Origin: Bacteroidaceae bacterium
GTDB taxonomy: Bacteria > Bacteroidota > Bacteroidia > Bacteroidales > Bacteroidaceae
DNA: 64,000 nt
Assembly: GCA_017617315.1 (NCBI GenBank)
Contig: JAFZWM010000051.1
Location: 56,371-120,370 of the forward strand
Direction of reading: 5' to 3'
This document shows, one piece after another, positions 25,932 to 34,270 of the stretch; the stretch's first letter is position 1, and each line of letters begins with the position of its first letter. The notes below the pieces were generated by a model. That model was not told the DNA's origin, ran no database searches, and saw only the letters and a list, made by a program, of their open reading frames with translations. The position numbers were made by a program, and so were the translations under genes.

Positions 25932-28484
25932 ATGAAAAAGGTGCTACAAAAAATTGTAGACTTCCTCAAACTATGTTGGGGAAAGTTCAAAGGCATAGGA
26001 CGATGGTATAAAAACTTGTACAAGGGTCAGCCTTGGTATCAGAAGATAGGCGTGGGATTTATTTCGACAATAGTCCTGATTCTGCTCTATCTGGTTGCCG
26101 TCGACGTTAATTTCTTGTACCTGTTTGGCGACATGCCAAGCTACAGCAACCTAAAGAAGCCAAAACTGTACGAAGCTTCGGAACTTTACAGCGCAGACGG
26201 CAAACTGCTCGGACGATATTTCAACGAGAACCGTATGCCTGTTACGTACGAAGAGATTTCTCCAAACATCGTAGATGCGCTCATCTGCACCGAGGACGTG
26301 CGCTTCTACAAACATCACGGAGTTGATTTCCAAGGAATCTTCGCCGCCGCAAAGGATATGGCAAAGGGCAACGCCCGCGGAGCATCAACCATCACGCAGC
26401 AGCTTGTGAAGAACATGTTCAAGGCAAGAACAAACTATTCGCAGGGACTTCTTGGACACGTTCCGGTTGTCAAGATGATTGTGATGAAGACCAAGGAGAT
26501 GATTACCGCCACAAAGATTGAATGGATTTACGACAAGAAGACAATCCTCGAGATGTACTTCAACACCGTAGACTTCGGTAACAACACCTACGGAATAAAG
26601 ACGGCGGCAAAGAGCTACTTCGGCACAACGCCCGACAAGCTTACGCCCGACCAGAGCGCAATCCTCGTCGGCCTTCTGAAGGCAACAACCACATACAACC
26701 CTCGCACCAACCCAAAGAATGCGATGGCTCGACGAAACGTGGTTCTTATGAACATGGTTGAGAACGGAAAACTGTCGATGGAGCAGTACAACGAGTACAG
26801 CACACGCGACATCAAGACAACCATCATCGACAAGAAGAACGAGGTATACACAGGCAAAGCGCCTTACTTCCGCGATGCCGTAGAGAAATATCTGAAGCAC
26901 TGGTGCGACTCTACAGGATACAATCTCTACACCGACGGCCTGAAGATTTACACTACCCTCGACACGCGCCTGCAGGCGTATGCCGACTCGGCTGCGCGCA
27001 AGAAGATGAAGGACATTCAGCGCAACTTCAAGGCTCACTGGCAGGGACAAGAGCCTTGGCAGGACGAGAGCCATCATGTAATCGAGAACTTCATTCCGAA
27101 GAGAATGAAGGAGACTGTCCGCTATCAGGTTCTTGCCGACAGATTCAAGAACTGCGAGGCTAAGGAAGATTCAATTGAATACTGGATGAATCAGCCTCAC
27201 AAAACAAAAATCTACGACTTCAAGAAAGACGAGATTGTTGATACAACCATCAGCACCGTCGATTCTATAAAGCACATGCTTCACTACATGCATTGCAGCT
27301 TCGTGGCAATGGAGCCTAAGACCGGCGAGGTGAAGGCATGGGTTGGCGACATCAACTACAAGGCATGGAACTACGACAAGGTTACTTCCATGCGTCAGGC
27401 AGGCTCAACATTCAAATTGTTTGTATATGCAACGGCCATGATGCAGGGCTACACTCCATGCTCTAAGATGCAAGACAAGAACGTAGGCCGATACGTTCCG
27501 GAGAAAGACCCGAACAAGGGGAAGATGATATTCTGCAAAGACTCTAACAAGCAAGTAAGAATGAGCTACTGGAGTCCGACAAATGCCAACGGCTACTTTA
27601 CCGGAGCATCATATCCGTTCAAGAGCGCGTTTGCGCAGTCAATCAACAGTATCGCCGTTCAGGTGGGCGACTCAGTTGGCTATCAGAACGTGGCAAACAC
27701 GGCTCACGCAATGGGTATTAAGTCGCCAATCGTTGCAAGTCCGTCTATCAGCCTTGGCGCTACAGACGTCAACCTGCTTGAGCTGGTAAACGCATACGCC
27801 ACAGCGATGAACGACGGAAAGTATCACGAGCCTGTTCTGGTAACAAAGATTGAAGACCGCGAGGGCAACGTAATCTACACCGCTCCAACCGAGCAGACTC
27901 AGGTTATGAGCTATCGCGCAGCATATCTTACACAGACTCTTCTGTTCAGCGCGATAAAAGAGCCGGGAAGCACCGTTGCCGCATTGTGGAGCTACATTCA
28001 CGATGTGTGCCGCGACACCGACTTTGGCGGAAAGACCGGAACATCTAACAACCACTCCGACGCTTGGTTTATAGGCACAACGCCAAATCTGATTGGCGGC
28101 TCATGGGTTGGCGGCGAGTACCGATGCATCCACTTCCGCACCGGCGCACTCGGACAGGGAAGCCGCACGGCTCTGCCAATCTTCGGCTACTTTATGGACA
28201 TGGTTCTGAAAGACCCTGCATTCAGCAAGTACAAAGGTCAGTTTAAATGGAAGCCGAACCCTGATTTGCTGAACGGCGAGAAGATTGACTACTCGAGCTA
28301 CACTTGCGCAAGCTGCTACGTTTCGCGCAACGACAGTACGCTGAACGACTCTCTGGCTGCCACAACCGAGAAGGCTAACGGCGAAGCTTCGGAAGGCGGC
28401 AAGGACGGCGACAAGAGCGCAGGTCAGCCAGCGGAAAAGAAGAAAAAGAAAGACGACGGAATGATAAATTTCGACGACATCTGA
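25932..28484 (+). CDS. mrcA: Penicillin-binding protein 1A (transglycosylase/transpeptidase)
   Basis: 850 residues. One N-terminal membrane anchor (about 40-58, IGVGFISTIVLILLYLVAV). The GT51 glycosyltransferase domain has ICTEDVRFYKHHGVDFQGI and GASTITQQLVKNMF. The transpeptidase domain has SxxK as RQAGSTFKLFVYA, SxN as AQSINSIAVQ and KTG as GGKTGTSNNHSDAW. It polymerises and crosslinks peptidoglycan in the periplasm. The C-terminal tail is Lys- and Asp-rich (PAEKKKKKDDGM). A Pif1-like helicase gene starts 9 nt after its stop. Confidence 0.96.
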   Translation: MKKVLQKIVDFLKLCWGKFKGIGRWYKNLYKGQPWYQKIGVGFISTIVLILLYLVAVDVNFLYLFGDMPSYSNLKKPKLYEASELYSADGKLLGRYFNENRMPVTYEEISPNIVDALICTEDVRFYKHHGVDFQGIFAAAKDMAKGNARGASTITQQLVKNMFKARTNYSQGLLGHVPVVKMIVMKTKEMITATKIEWIYDKKTILEMYFNTVDFGNNTYGIKTAAKSYFGTTPDKLTPDQSAILVGLLKATTTYNPRTNPKNAMARRNVVLMNMVENGKLSMEQYNEYSTRDIKTTIIDKKNEVYTGKAPYFRDAVEKYLKHWCDSTGYNLYTDGLKIYTTLDTRLQAYADSAARKKMKDIQRNFKAHWQGQEPWQDESHHVIENFIPKRMKETVRYQVLADRFKNCEAKEDSIEYWMNQPHKTKIYDFKKDEIVDTTISTVDSIKHMLHYMHCSFVAMEPKTGEVKAWVGDINYKAWNYDKVTSMRQAGSTFKLFVYATAMMQGYTPCSKMQDKNVGRYVPEKDPNKGKMIFCKDSNKQVRMSYWSPTNANGYFTGASYPFKSAFAQSINSIAVQVGDSVGYQNVANTAHAMGIKSPIVASPSISLGATDVNLLELVNAYATAMNDGKYHEPVLVTKIEDREGNVIYTAPTEQTQVMSYRAAYLTQTLLFSAIKEPGSTVAALWSYIHDVCRDTDFGGKTGTSNNHSDAWFIGTTPNLIGGSWVGGEYRCIHFRTGALGQGSRTALPIFGYFMDMVLKDPAFSKYKGQFKWKPNPDLLNGEKIDYSSYTCASCYVSRNDSTLNDSLAATTEKANGEASEGGKDGDKSAGQPAEKKKKKDDGMINFDDI

Positions 28485-28493
28485 TAACCGCGA

Positions 28494-30515
28494 ATGGAAA
28501 TCAGCAAGATTGATACAAGCAACACTGAGTTTCAGAATGCACTCCAGCTGATTCAATATACTCATAACTCCGTCTTCCTGACGGGAAAGGCTGGAACAGG
28601 TAAATCAACCTTTCTGAAATATGTATGTGCCAACACCAAAAAGAAACATGTGGTGTTGGCACCTACTGGTATTGCGGCTATCAATGCCGGCGGCTCGACG
28701 CTTCACAGTTTCTTCAAACTGCCGTTCTATCCGCTTGTGCCCGACGATGCCAGATTCTCGAGCCAGCGACGGATAAAGGATTTTCTGAAGTACAATTCGG
28801 AGAGGGTGAAGATGCTTCAGGAGGTGGAACTCATCATCATCGACGAGATTTCGATGGTGCGAGCCGACATCATCGACTTCATCGACAAGGTTCTGCGCAT
28901 CTACTGCCGAAACATGCGCACTCCGTTTGCCGGAAAGCAGATGCTCTTTGTTGGCGACGTTTTCCAGCTTGAACCTGTTTTGAAGAATGACGAGCGCGAT
29001 ATGCTTCGCCCGTACTACCCCACTCCGTATTTCTTCAACGCCGAGGTTTTCAAGTCGATGGAACTTGTGAGCATCGAACTTACGAAGGTCTACCGCCAGA
29101 GCGATCCGGCTTTCGTGGCGGTGCTGAACAACATCCGCACAAACCGGACAACCGAGCACGACCTTCAGCTTCTGAACACCCGATACACCGAGCATATTCG
29201 CGAGAACGAAGGCTTCGACCAGTCGGGCAAACTGTTCGTAACGCTCTGCACACGCCGCGACAGCGTTGACTACATCAATCAGAGCAAGCTCGATGCCATA
29301 GACGAAGAGCCGTACACTTTCAAGGGCGAAATCTGCGGCGAGTTTCCCGAAAGCAGTCTGCCAACTCTCAAAGAACTCACGATAAAGAAGGGGGCGCAGG
29401 TTCTCTTCATCAAAAACGATTTTGAAAAGCGATGGGTAAACGGAACGCTCGGCATTGTGCGCGACATTGACATCGACAACGATACGCTTCTCATTGAAAC
29501 CGAACAAGGCGATTGCTTCTGGGTTACGAAAGACAAATGGAGCAATGTCCGATACACATACAACGAGACCGAGAAGAAAATTGAGGAAGAAGAACTCGGA
29601 ACATTCAGCCAGTTCCCTATAAAACTGGCATGGGCAATAACCATTCATAAGAGTCAGGGGCTCACATTCTCGCGCGTGGTGATAGACTTCAGCGGAGGCG
29701 TTTTTGCAGGCGGACAGGCCTACGTTGCCCTGAGCCGATGCACATCGCTCGAAGGAATTCAGTTGAAGACCGAAATCCAGCGCCGCGACATCTTCGTCCG
29801 CCCCGAAATTCTGACTTTTGCACAGAACTTCAACAACACGCAGGCCATGCAGCGCGCTCTGAAGCAGGCTCAGGCCGATGTTCTGTACAAAGAAACGGTA
29901 GAGGCGTTCAACAAAGGCGATTTCGAACTGTGCCTGAGCAAATTCTACAAGGCAATACACACACGATACGACATCGAAAAGCCGAACTCAATCCGCTTCA
30001 TCAGGCGCAAGCTAAACACAATAAATTCGCTGAAAGCCGAGAACAAAAGGCTGCGCGAAGAGCTATCGCAACGCAATCAGCATCTTAACAAATACGCGCT
30101 CGAATATGTTCAGCTGGGCAACGACTGCATAACGCAGGCGCACAATGCCAAGGCGGCGATAAAGAACTACAACAAGGCTCTGAAGCTGAATCCGAACTGC
30201 ATCGACGCACTCGTGCGCAAGGGCATAACGCTGATGAACACGGGCAACATCGCCGAGGCAGAACAAGAGCTGAACAAGGCTGTGGAACTGTCGCCAATAT
30301 CGTTCATGGCTCTCTACAACCGCGGAAAACTGAACATGCAGCTTGAACGCTACGAGATGGCTGTGTCTGACTTCGACAAGTGTGTAAGCATAAAGCCAAA
30401 GCACGCCAACGCTCACCAGCTGTTCGGCAATGCTCTCAACGAACTCGGAAACGAGGAGGCGGCACAGATTCAGTGGGCTATTGCAAGCGAGTTGAGGAAA
30501 AAGAAAGAAAGTTGA
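28494..30515 (+). CDS. Pif1-like helicase with C-terminal TPR repeats
   Basis: 673 residues. Residues about 1-440 form a superfamily 1B helicase of Pif1/RecD type: Walker A FLTGKAGTGKSTF, Walker B LIIIDEISMVRAD, then GDVFQLEPVL and the C-terminal AWAITIHKSQGLTF and AYVALSRCTS. A coiled segment at about 515-540 (NSLKAENKRLREELSQR) leads into TPR-like repeats (about 545-670: AAIKNYNKALKLNPNCIDAL, then MALYNRGKLNMQLERYEMA). TPRs suggest a protein-partner role. A 7-bp repeat array starts over the stop codon. Confidence 0.88.
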   Translation: MEISKIDTSNTEFQNALQLIQYTHNSVFLTGKAGTGKSTFLKYVCANTKKKHVVLAPTGIAAINAGGSTLHSFFKLPFYPLVPDDARFSSQRRIKDFLKYNSERVKMLQEVELIIIDEISMVRADIIDFIDKVLRIYCRNMRTPFAGKQMLFVGDVFQLEPVLKNDERDMLRPYYPTPYFFNAEVFKSMELVSIELTKVYRQSDPAFVAVLNNIRTNRTTEHDLQLLNTRYTEHIRENEGFDQSGKLFVTLCTRRDSVDYINQSKLDAIDEEPYTFKGEICGEFPESSLPTLKELTIKKGAQVLFIKNDFEKRWVNGTLGIVRDIDIDNDTLLIETEQGDCFWVTKDKWSNVRYTYNETEKKIEEEELGTFSQFPIKLAWAITIHKSQGLTFSRVVIDFSGGVFAGGQAYVALSRCTSLEGIQLKTEIQRRDIFVRPEILTFAQNFNNTQAMQRALKQAQADVLYKETVEAFNKGDFELCLSKFYKAIHTRYDIEKPNSIRFIRRKLNTINSLKAENKRLREELSQRNQHLNKYALEYVQLGNDCITQAHNAKAAIKNYNKALKLNPNCIDALVRKGITLMNTGNIAEAEQELNKAVELSPISFMALYNRGKLNMQLERYEMAVSDFDKCVSIKPKHANAHQLFGNALNELGNEEAAQIQWAIASELRKKKES

Positions 30516-30580
30516 GAATTGACAATGGACAGTTGACAGTTGACAATTTTTGAAATTTGAAAATTCAAACTGAGAACTAA
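30511..30580 (+). repeat. 7-bp-period degenerate array at the helicase stop codon
   Basis: Units in phase are GTTGAGA, ATTGACA, ATGGACA, GTTGACA, GTTGACA, ATTTTTG, AAATTTG, AAAATTC. The first unit overlaps the helicase stop codon (30513-30515). Similar heptamers occur in inverted orientation at 32200-32275 and 32440-32507. Confidence 0.7.
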
Positions 30581-30598
30581 TAATTTGGGGGAAGATAT

Positions 30599-31207
30599 AT
30601 GATTAAGAAACTTTATTCTAAGAATAATTCGGTTGAGGATATTCAGGAGATTGTGAACCTCCTGAACGATGGCGGCGTGGCCATTCTGCCAACCGACACA
30701 ATGTATGCCATCTGCTGCAACGCCTTGAAAGAGCGCGCCATCGAACGCATCTGCAAGATAAAGAACATCGACCTGAAGAAGAAAAGCCTTTCGATAATCT
30801 TCAAGGACATGAGCCAAGTGAGCGAATATGCAAAGATGGACAACGATGCCTTCAAACTGATGAAGCGCAATCTGCCGGGGCCTTTCACCTTCATTCTGCC
30901 AGCCAGCAACAAACTGCCAAAGATTTTCAAGAACCGCAAGGAGATGGGCGTGCATCTGCCAAATCACCCTGTGATGAGAGAGATTTTCGGCATTATGGAA
31001 GACCCGATAATGAAAACAACAATCCCATACGACAGCGACGACGAGATTGAGTATCTTACCAATCCGGAGTTGATTGACGAGCGTTTCGGCCATGCCGTAG
31101 ATTTGGTTGTCGACGGCGGCGATGGCGGAACAGAGCCAAGTACCATAGTCTATTGCGTTGACGGCAGCAACGAGGTTATCCGCCAAGGCAAGGGCGAACT
31201 GATTTAA
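30599..31207 (+). CDS. Sua5/YciO/YrdC-family protein
   Basis: 202 residues. The N-terminal half shows the YrdC fold features: GGVAILPTDTMYAICCNAL and KNIDLKKKSLSIIFKDMS, followed by LPGPFTFILPAS and MGVHLPNHPVMREI. This family includes threonylcarbamoyl-AMP synthase for tRNA t6A37 and the related YciO, and the length fits the YciO/TsaC size class. The KxR-type and ST-rich signature is altered here (KKKSLSI), so the exact biochemical role is less sure. It is followed 18 nt later by a hydrolase gene, in one operon flanked by heptamer repeats. Confidence 0.82.
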   Translation: MIKKLYSKNNSVEDIQEIVNLLNDGGVAILPTDTMYAICCNALKERAIERICKIKNIDLKKKSLSIIFKDMSQVSEYAKMDNDAFKLMKRNLPGPFTFILPASNKLPKIFKNRKEMGVHLPNHPVMREIFGIMEDPIMKTTIPYDSDDEIEYLTNPELIDERFGHAVDLVVDGGDGGTEPSTIVYCVDGSNEVIRQGKGELI

Positions 31208-31225
31208 CAACTAAAAGCATCAGAA

Positions 31226-32158
31226 ATGCGCATTACGAAAAAGAACATCTTACTTACATTTTCCATAGTCGTTATTGTGCTGCTCACCGCAATAACGGGC
31301 GGAAGTTTTTATATGCTCAGCTACTCGCTAAGCCCTGACAAGACGCGTCACAACACCGATTCGTGCTATCGCGAGCTGTTCGAGAGATATCCCGAAACAG
31401 CCGAATGGATTGACAGTCTGAAACGCATCGACGCGCTACGCGACACGTTCATCACAATGCCGACGGGCGAACGTCATCATGCCTACTTCGTAAACAGAGG
31501 CTGCCAGAGGACGGCACTCGTCATTCACGGCTGGCGCGACCAAGCCATTAAATACTTCTTTCTGGCACGAATGTACGAGCGCGACCTTGGCTACAACGTG
31601 GTGATGCCCGACCTTCACGCAAGCGGAATGAGTGACGGCAAGACTATTGGCATGGGCTGGAACGACCGGCACGACGTGATGCAATGGCTGAAAGCATTCA
31701 AAACCGACACGATGGTTGTACACGGCGTATCTATGGGAGCTGCCACAACGATGATGATGTCGTCGCTCCCAATGCCCGACGGCATCAGCGACCTACGCTT
31801 TGTTGAGGATTGCGGCTACACCAGCGTGTGGGAAGAGTTCTCGGGCGAACTGAAATCGCAGTTCGGTCTGCCCGAATTTCCGCTGATGTACACAACGAGC
31901 CTTCTGTGCAAAATGCGCTACGGATGGAGTTTCGGCGAGGCCTCAGCCATTGGCGAAGTTGCCAAATGCAAGTACCCGATGCTGTTCATCCACGGCGACA
32001 AAGATACATTTGTGCCAACCGAGATGGTCTATCGCCTATACAAAGCCAAGCCCGAGCCAAAAGCCTTATGGATTGGCAAGGATGCCGTTCACGCCCGCTC
32101 GTACATGATGTACAAGGCTGAATACACCGAGGTTATCAGAAAGTTTTTAGGTAACTGA
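31226..32158 (+). CDS. Alpha/beta hydrolase with N-terminal membrane anchor
   Basis: 310 residues. A single N-terminal hydrophobic segment (about 7-30, ILLTFSIVVIVLLTAITGGS) is followed by an alpha/beta hydrolase domain. The oxyanion-hole region is LVIHGWRDQ, the nucleophile elbow is VHGVSMGAAT (Ser of GVSMG), the acid is in FIHGDKDTFVP and the His is in KDAVHARSY. All three catalytic residues are present. The segment TRKNI-type lid is not obvious. It resembles the membrane-anchored hydrolases often annotated as BAAT/peptidase S9-like in Bacteroidota. Substrate unknown. Confidence 0.85.
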   Translation: MRITKKNILLTFSIVVIVLLTAITGGSFYMLSYSLSPDKTRHNTDSCYRELFERYPETAEWIDSLKRIDALRDTFITMPTGERHHAYFVNRGCQRTALVIHGWRDQAIKYFFLARMYERDLGYNVVMPDLHASGMSDGKTIGMGWNDRHDVMQWLKAFKTDTMVVHGVSMGAATTMMMSSLPMPDGISDLRFVEDCGYTSVWEEFSGELKSQFGLPEFPLMYTTSLLCKMRYGWSFGEASAIGEVAKCKYPMLFIHGDKDTFVPTEMVYRLYKAKPEPKALWIGKDAVHARSYMMYKAEYTEVIRKFLGN

Positions 32159-32199
32159 TTTAACATTAATATTGCGTAGCCGCTCTGAAACAAGGGATT

Positions 32200-32275
32200 T
32201 TCAACCTTCATTCTCAACTCAGAGAGTTCCCATTGTCAATAAAAATTTTCAAATTTCATTCTCAATTTTCTCTAA
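32200..32275 (-). repeat. 7-bp-period array, inverted relative to 30511
   Basis: On the minus strand this reads as runs like TTGAGAATG, ATTGACAATGG and GAAATTTGAAAATT, the same words as in 30511-30580. The two arrays bracket the yciO-like/hydrolase operon as a degenerate inverted repeat. Confidence 0.6.
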
Positions 32276-32281
32276 GAATCG

Positions 32282-32435
32282 CCCGAACCTTTCGGCTTGC
32301 TTGTCCGTAGCTTCTCCGTAGCTACCCCGTTCCTACCTCGTACCTTGAACGTACCTACTCCGAACCTTGCGGCTTGTTTCCGACTTACCTGCCCCTTGCT
32401 ATCGGCTTACCTCCCCCTACCTTGAATCTTTCTTA
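32282..32435 (+). repeat. Degenerate tandem array, 14 units of 11 bp
   Basis: Gap-free 11-mers: CCCGAACCTTT, CGGCTTGCTTG, TCCGTAGCTTC, TCCGTAGCTAC, CCCGTTCCTAC, CTCGTACCTTG, AACGTACCTAC, TCCGAACCTTG, CGGCTTGTTTC, CGACTTACCTG, CCCCTTGCTAT, CGGCTTACCTC, CCCCTACCTTG and a weak last unit. Several units are near-identical to those at 5373-5537, in the same orientation. It is flanked on both sides by 7-bp-period repeats, and the 32159-32583 interval holds no credible gene. Confidence 0.88.
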
Positions 32436-32439
32436 ATAC

Positions 32440-32507
32440 GATTTTTCAACTCTCAATTTTCTCTAAAGAAATTGTCAACTGCAATTGTCAATTGTGAATT
32501 GTCTTCT
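32440..32507 (-). repeat. 7-bp-period array after the 11-bp array
   Basis: In-phase heptamers on the plus strand include GAAATTG, TCAACTG, CAATTGT, CAATTGT and GAATTGT, the complement of the ACAATTG/GTTGACA words at 30511-30552. Confidence 0.6.
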
Positions 32508-32523
32508 ATCCCGAAATCATACA

Positions 32524-32560
32524 ATAAAAAAGGACAAGCCCCGAAAGACTTGCCCTTTAA
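32524..32560 (-). terminator. Terminator of the rhamnogalacturonan locus
   Basis: Arms TTAAAGGGCAAG and CTTGTCCTTTTT on the minus strand (one mismatch) continue into a T run. It lies 24 nt past the stop of the surface lipoprotein gene. Confidence 0.78.
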
Positions 32561-32583
32561 TTATCTGTGTGTCAGAAGTGAAA

Positions 32584-34251
32584 TTACTCAGCTACAATCC
32601 AGCGTGGGTCGCCAACATTCTTTGACGCTACGCTGCTGTTGATGATAGTCAGATCACCATCATCTGCATTCTTGAATACTGCAGTATCGTCAAGACCGAG
32701 AGCCTCGACGCCCTTGATTGTCTTAGCCCAAGTTGATGTGCTCCAGCTGTTGACAACTGTAGGATTAACGCTCGAACGGATGTTCTTTGTTGCAGCATCA
32801 GCACTCTTGGCAAACAAGCAGTTCTCGATTACGAAGTTAGTTGCTCCATTCTCCTTGCCGAAGTCGATAAAGTACTGGTTGTTACCGAATACATTGTAGA
32901 ATGTAGTGTTGCGTATTACAACAGAGCTGAAATCCTTGCCAGATGACAGAATCAAGCCTTTACCGTTTGTGCAGAGGTTGTAGAACGTGCTGTTCTCGAT
33001 ATTAACCTCAGAAGTTGAGCCGCTACGCAAGTCGAAGAACGCATAGTTGTTTCCGCACTCTGTAAATACGCTGTTTGTAACATTAATCTTCGAGATGTTT
33101 ACCGAAGCGCTCTGGATACGCAAGAAGGTGTTAGACTTGAAACCGCCCATCTTACAGTCGATGATGTTAAGTTCTGACACGCTGCCGGCATTGCTCTGGT
33201 TGATAAAGTAGCCAGTACCAACAACATTCAGGTTCTGGAATGTGATGCTGTTGTGAGCACCAGCGATGTCCATGCACTTAACGAAGTTGAGAGTTGGAAC
33301 AGCGCCGGCACCTCCGAAGAATGTAACAGACATTCCGTCTGGGATAGTAAGATTTGCATCCGTACCCTCGTCAGAAAGGCTCTTGAAATCGACAGATGTT
33401 CCACCTCTGATGATGGCAGTTACGCTGTAGCTTGTCTTACCGTCGGCAGCAGCCTTTTCAGCAACAGCCTTGAGGTCGGCATCAAGATTGCCAGTGCAAG
33501 TAAACTTGTACTCGGCAGCCGGACTTGCATCGGTTGTAGTTGTTGAAACCGTTCCGCGCTTAGCATCGGCATTGTAGATTACGAATGTGTAGAATGTAGA
33601 CGGAGTCAAATCGGCAACGGTGATTTCGCCAGCCTGCTTAGCCTCATCTGAAAGCTGAATATTCTGCACAACCTCTTCTCCCTTCAGAACCTCGATGTTT
33701 GTAACCTCGGCATTAGGAGTCCAGCTAAGATGAATTGTATTCTCATCGCGGTCAACATCAGTAACGGTGTTGAAAATCTGCTCTGCCTTAGTCTTGAAAG
33801 TAAACTTCTTAAGATATACCCAATGAGACTCCTTTGGCTGATTGTTAGGGCACTCCTCAGCTCCGGCAGGAACATTCTGCGGAACGTAGCGTCCCTTCAT
33901 TCGGAAGTAATACTTTGTGTCGCCAGCCAAGCCTGTGAGAGTGTAAGGAGTTGTAGTGATAGAGCCGTCCTCGCCGAATGTCTTGATAACGATGGCAGAC
34001 TCGTCAACACCTTCGAACAGAGAATCCTTAGAAACCTGCATGATGTAGTAAGTTGTGTTTGGAGTCTTGCCGAAAGACACCTCGGCTGTAGTTGCTGTGG
34101 CAGTAACGCTCAGCGACGACTGTGTGCTATGGAACAGGCGGTCGTAGGATGGGTCAACGTCCCAGTCGTTGCCGTCTGTACAAGCTATGAAACTTGTGGC
34201 TGTCAGGAGCGCAACTGCTCCCGACATAACCATATTCTTAAAATTCTTCAT
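32584..34251 (-). CDS. Fn3/parallel-beta-helix surface lipoprotein (DUF4957/DUF5123-like)
   Basis: 555 residues from the ATG at 34251; an upstream in-frame ATG at 34287 would place 12 extra residues before the signal peptide and is rejected. The lipobox is TSFIAC, followed by TDGNDWD. Two fibronectin-III-like regions (about 40-130 and 160-240, e.g. ENTIHLSWTPNAEVTNIEVL) precede a beta-helix-like region with Asn ladder (ITFQNLNVVGTGYFINQSN, then KINVTNSVFTECGNNYAFF). This layout is familiar from pectin loci of Bacteroidota, as a surface pectin-binding protein. It is third in the susC-susD operon. Confidence 0.8.
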   Translation of the reverse strand: MKNFKNMVMSGAVALLTATSFIACTDGNDWDVDPSYDRLFHSTQSSLSVTATATTAEVSFGKTPNTTYYIMQVSKDSLFEGVDESAIVIKTFGEDGSITTTPYTLTGLAGDTKYYFRMKGRYVPQNVPAGAEECPNNQPKESHWVYLKKFTFKTKAEQIFNTVTDVDRDENTIHLSWTPNAEVTNIEVLKGEEVVQNIQLSDEAKQAGEITVADLTPSTFYTFVIYNADAKRGTVSTTTTDASPAAEYKFTCTGNLDADLKAVAEKAAADGKTSYSVTAIIRGGTSVDFKSLSDEGTDANLTIPDGMSVTFFGGAGAVPTLNFVKCMDIAGAHNSITFQNLNVVGTGYFINQSNAGSVSELNIIDCKMGGFKSNTFLRIQSASVNISKINVTNSVFTECGNNYAFFDLRSGSTSEVNIENSTFYNLCTNGKGLILSSGKDFSSVVIRNTTFYNVFGNNQYFIDFGKENGATNFVIENCLFAKSADAATKNIRSSVNPTVVNSWSTSTWAKTIKGVEALGLDDTAVFKNADDGDLTIINSSVASKNVGDPRWIVAE

Positions 34252-34270
34252 TTTTCTCTGTGTTTCTTTA

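Noticed and set aside
28605..29960. 451-codon minus-strand frame opposite the helicase gene
   Set aside because: Long only because codon bias on the coding strand suppresses stops on the other strand; the plus frame has intact helicase motifs.
32367..32642. 91-codon frame over the 11-bp array and into the surface lipoprotein gene
   Set aside because: It reads through repeats and a terminator and runs antisense into a well-supported coding region.
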